Shown: positions 6,078 through 6,289 of the stretch, one piece after another
Position numbering within the stretch: the stretch's first letter is position 1
How the letters are laid out: every line of letters begins with the position of its first letter
NCBI GenBank assembly: GCA_910584595.1
Contig: CAJUBQ010000161.1
Span: forward strand, 1-6,289
Length of the DNA stretch: 6,289 bases
Reading direction: 5' to 3'
DNA from: an uncultured Eubacterium sp.
GTDB taxonomy: Bacteria > Bacillota > Clostridia > Lachnospirales > Lachnospiraceae
Translations under genes and position numbers: made by a program
Notes under the pieces: model-generated
Databases searched by the model: none
The model's input: the letters and a program-made list of their open reading frames with translations, nothing else
Told to the model about the DNA's origin: nothing

Positions 6078-6251
6078 TATGCTAGTGCTCCATCCGGACA
6101 GAAATTAGAGTTTATTACAGCCTGATTCACATCATTGCTGCGTTAAAATTTCTAGTCGATGGAACCACATCGCCGTCAAAATTTTGCCTTGCACTGAGGT
6201 GAATCAGTCAGTACTAAACTCTAATTTCTGTCCAGATGGAGCACTAGTGTA
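6078..6251. mobile_element. 170-bp palindromic MITE-like element with TA flanks
   Basis: Bases 6082-6130 pair with 6199-6247 in inverted orientation at 45 of 49 positions, beginning CTAGTGCTCCATC on both sides. The symmetry continues imperfectly inward to CGATG/CATCG (6157-6161/6168-6172) around a 6-base loop, so the whole unit can fold into one long hairpin. The dinucleotide TA sits immediately outside both ends (6078-6079 and 6250-6251), as expected for a target-site duplication of Tc1/mariner-IS630-type elements, although TA is self-complementary and could be part of the repeat. No transposase is encoded, so any movement would need an enzyme supplied in trans. An alternative is a large RNA hairpin acting as transcript end or processing site. 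Confidence 0.6.
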
Positions 6252-6289
6252 GTGTCTGCTTGGTATTTAGACTAATTGTATCAGGGGAT

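Larger units (their letters stand above)
5794..6289. other. Gene-poor tail after the cohesin-dockerin gene
   Basis: These 496 bases hold no gene I trust. No strong terminator follows the dockerin gene: the stems at 5793-5800/5812-5819 and CAGAAA/TTTCTG (5845-5850/5858-5863) are AT-rich or lack a T-run. An extended -10 sequence is at 5862-5870 and a long palindromic element at 6080-6249. A 68-codon frame at 5902-6108 has no ribosome binding site at its ATG, reads like random hydrophobic sequence, and ends inside the palindrome. Confidence 0.6.

Noticed and set aside
5902..6108. 68-codon + strand frame in the tail
   Set aside because: There is no ribosome binding site at the ATG, no recognisable motif, and its stop lies inside the palindromic element.
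1..6289. tRNA, rRNA or CRISPR array
   Set aside because: No cloverleaf, rRNA-like block or regularly spaced direct repeats were seen.

Overview
The window looks like a chromosomal stretch from a low-GC Gram-positive anaerobe of the class Clostridia, most likely a gut Lachnospiraceae. This is inferred from the AT-rich Shine-Dalgarno-led genes, the Lys-rich exported proteins, and the mix of BspA-type leucine-rich repeats, Big_2, InlB-type repeats, cohesin and dockerin domains. No gene allows a species-level call. All convincing genes are on the + strand, and every intact one begins with a signal peptide, so the window is an island of exported or surface proteins.

Left part (1-1674): a perfect 25-base palindrome lies at the very start. 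It is followed by a small secreted protein of unknown function (209-607) and an exported cysteine-peptidase-like protein with a C/H/N catalytic arrangement (778-1674). In both genes an upstream in-frame start is possible, but the Shine-Dalgarno sequence and signal peptide favour the internal start.

Middle (1718-4074): two reading frames look like the halves of one large modular surface protein: signal peptide, six BspA-type LRR units, two CARDB-like domains, Big_2, a Gly/Pro/Asn-rich linker, an InlB-type repeat and an FN3-like domain. A single -1 frame change near 2460-2482 separates them. The second half has no signal peptide and no credible ribosome binding site, so this is probably a frameshifted gene (or a base-calling error).

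Right part (4075-5793): a structured 202-base leader precedes a tightly coupled pair of genes that overlap by four bases. The leader folds as a three-way junction and carries a GGACGCA core recalling the c-di-GMP-I (GEMM) riboswitch, though it departs from the consensus. The first gene encodes a membrane- or wall-anchored single-cohesin protein; the second encodes a secreted protein with one cohesin and one type-I dockerin. Together they could form a minimal surface scaffold: anchor cohesin, then dockerin-cohesin adaptor, then other dockerin proteins. No carbohydrate-active enzyme is visible in the window.

Tail (5794-6289): no convincing gene. It contains an extended -10 promoter-like sequence and a 170-base near-palindrome flanked by TA, with the form of a Tc1/mariner (IS630)-type MITE.
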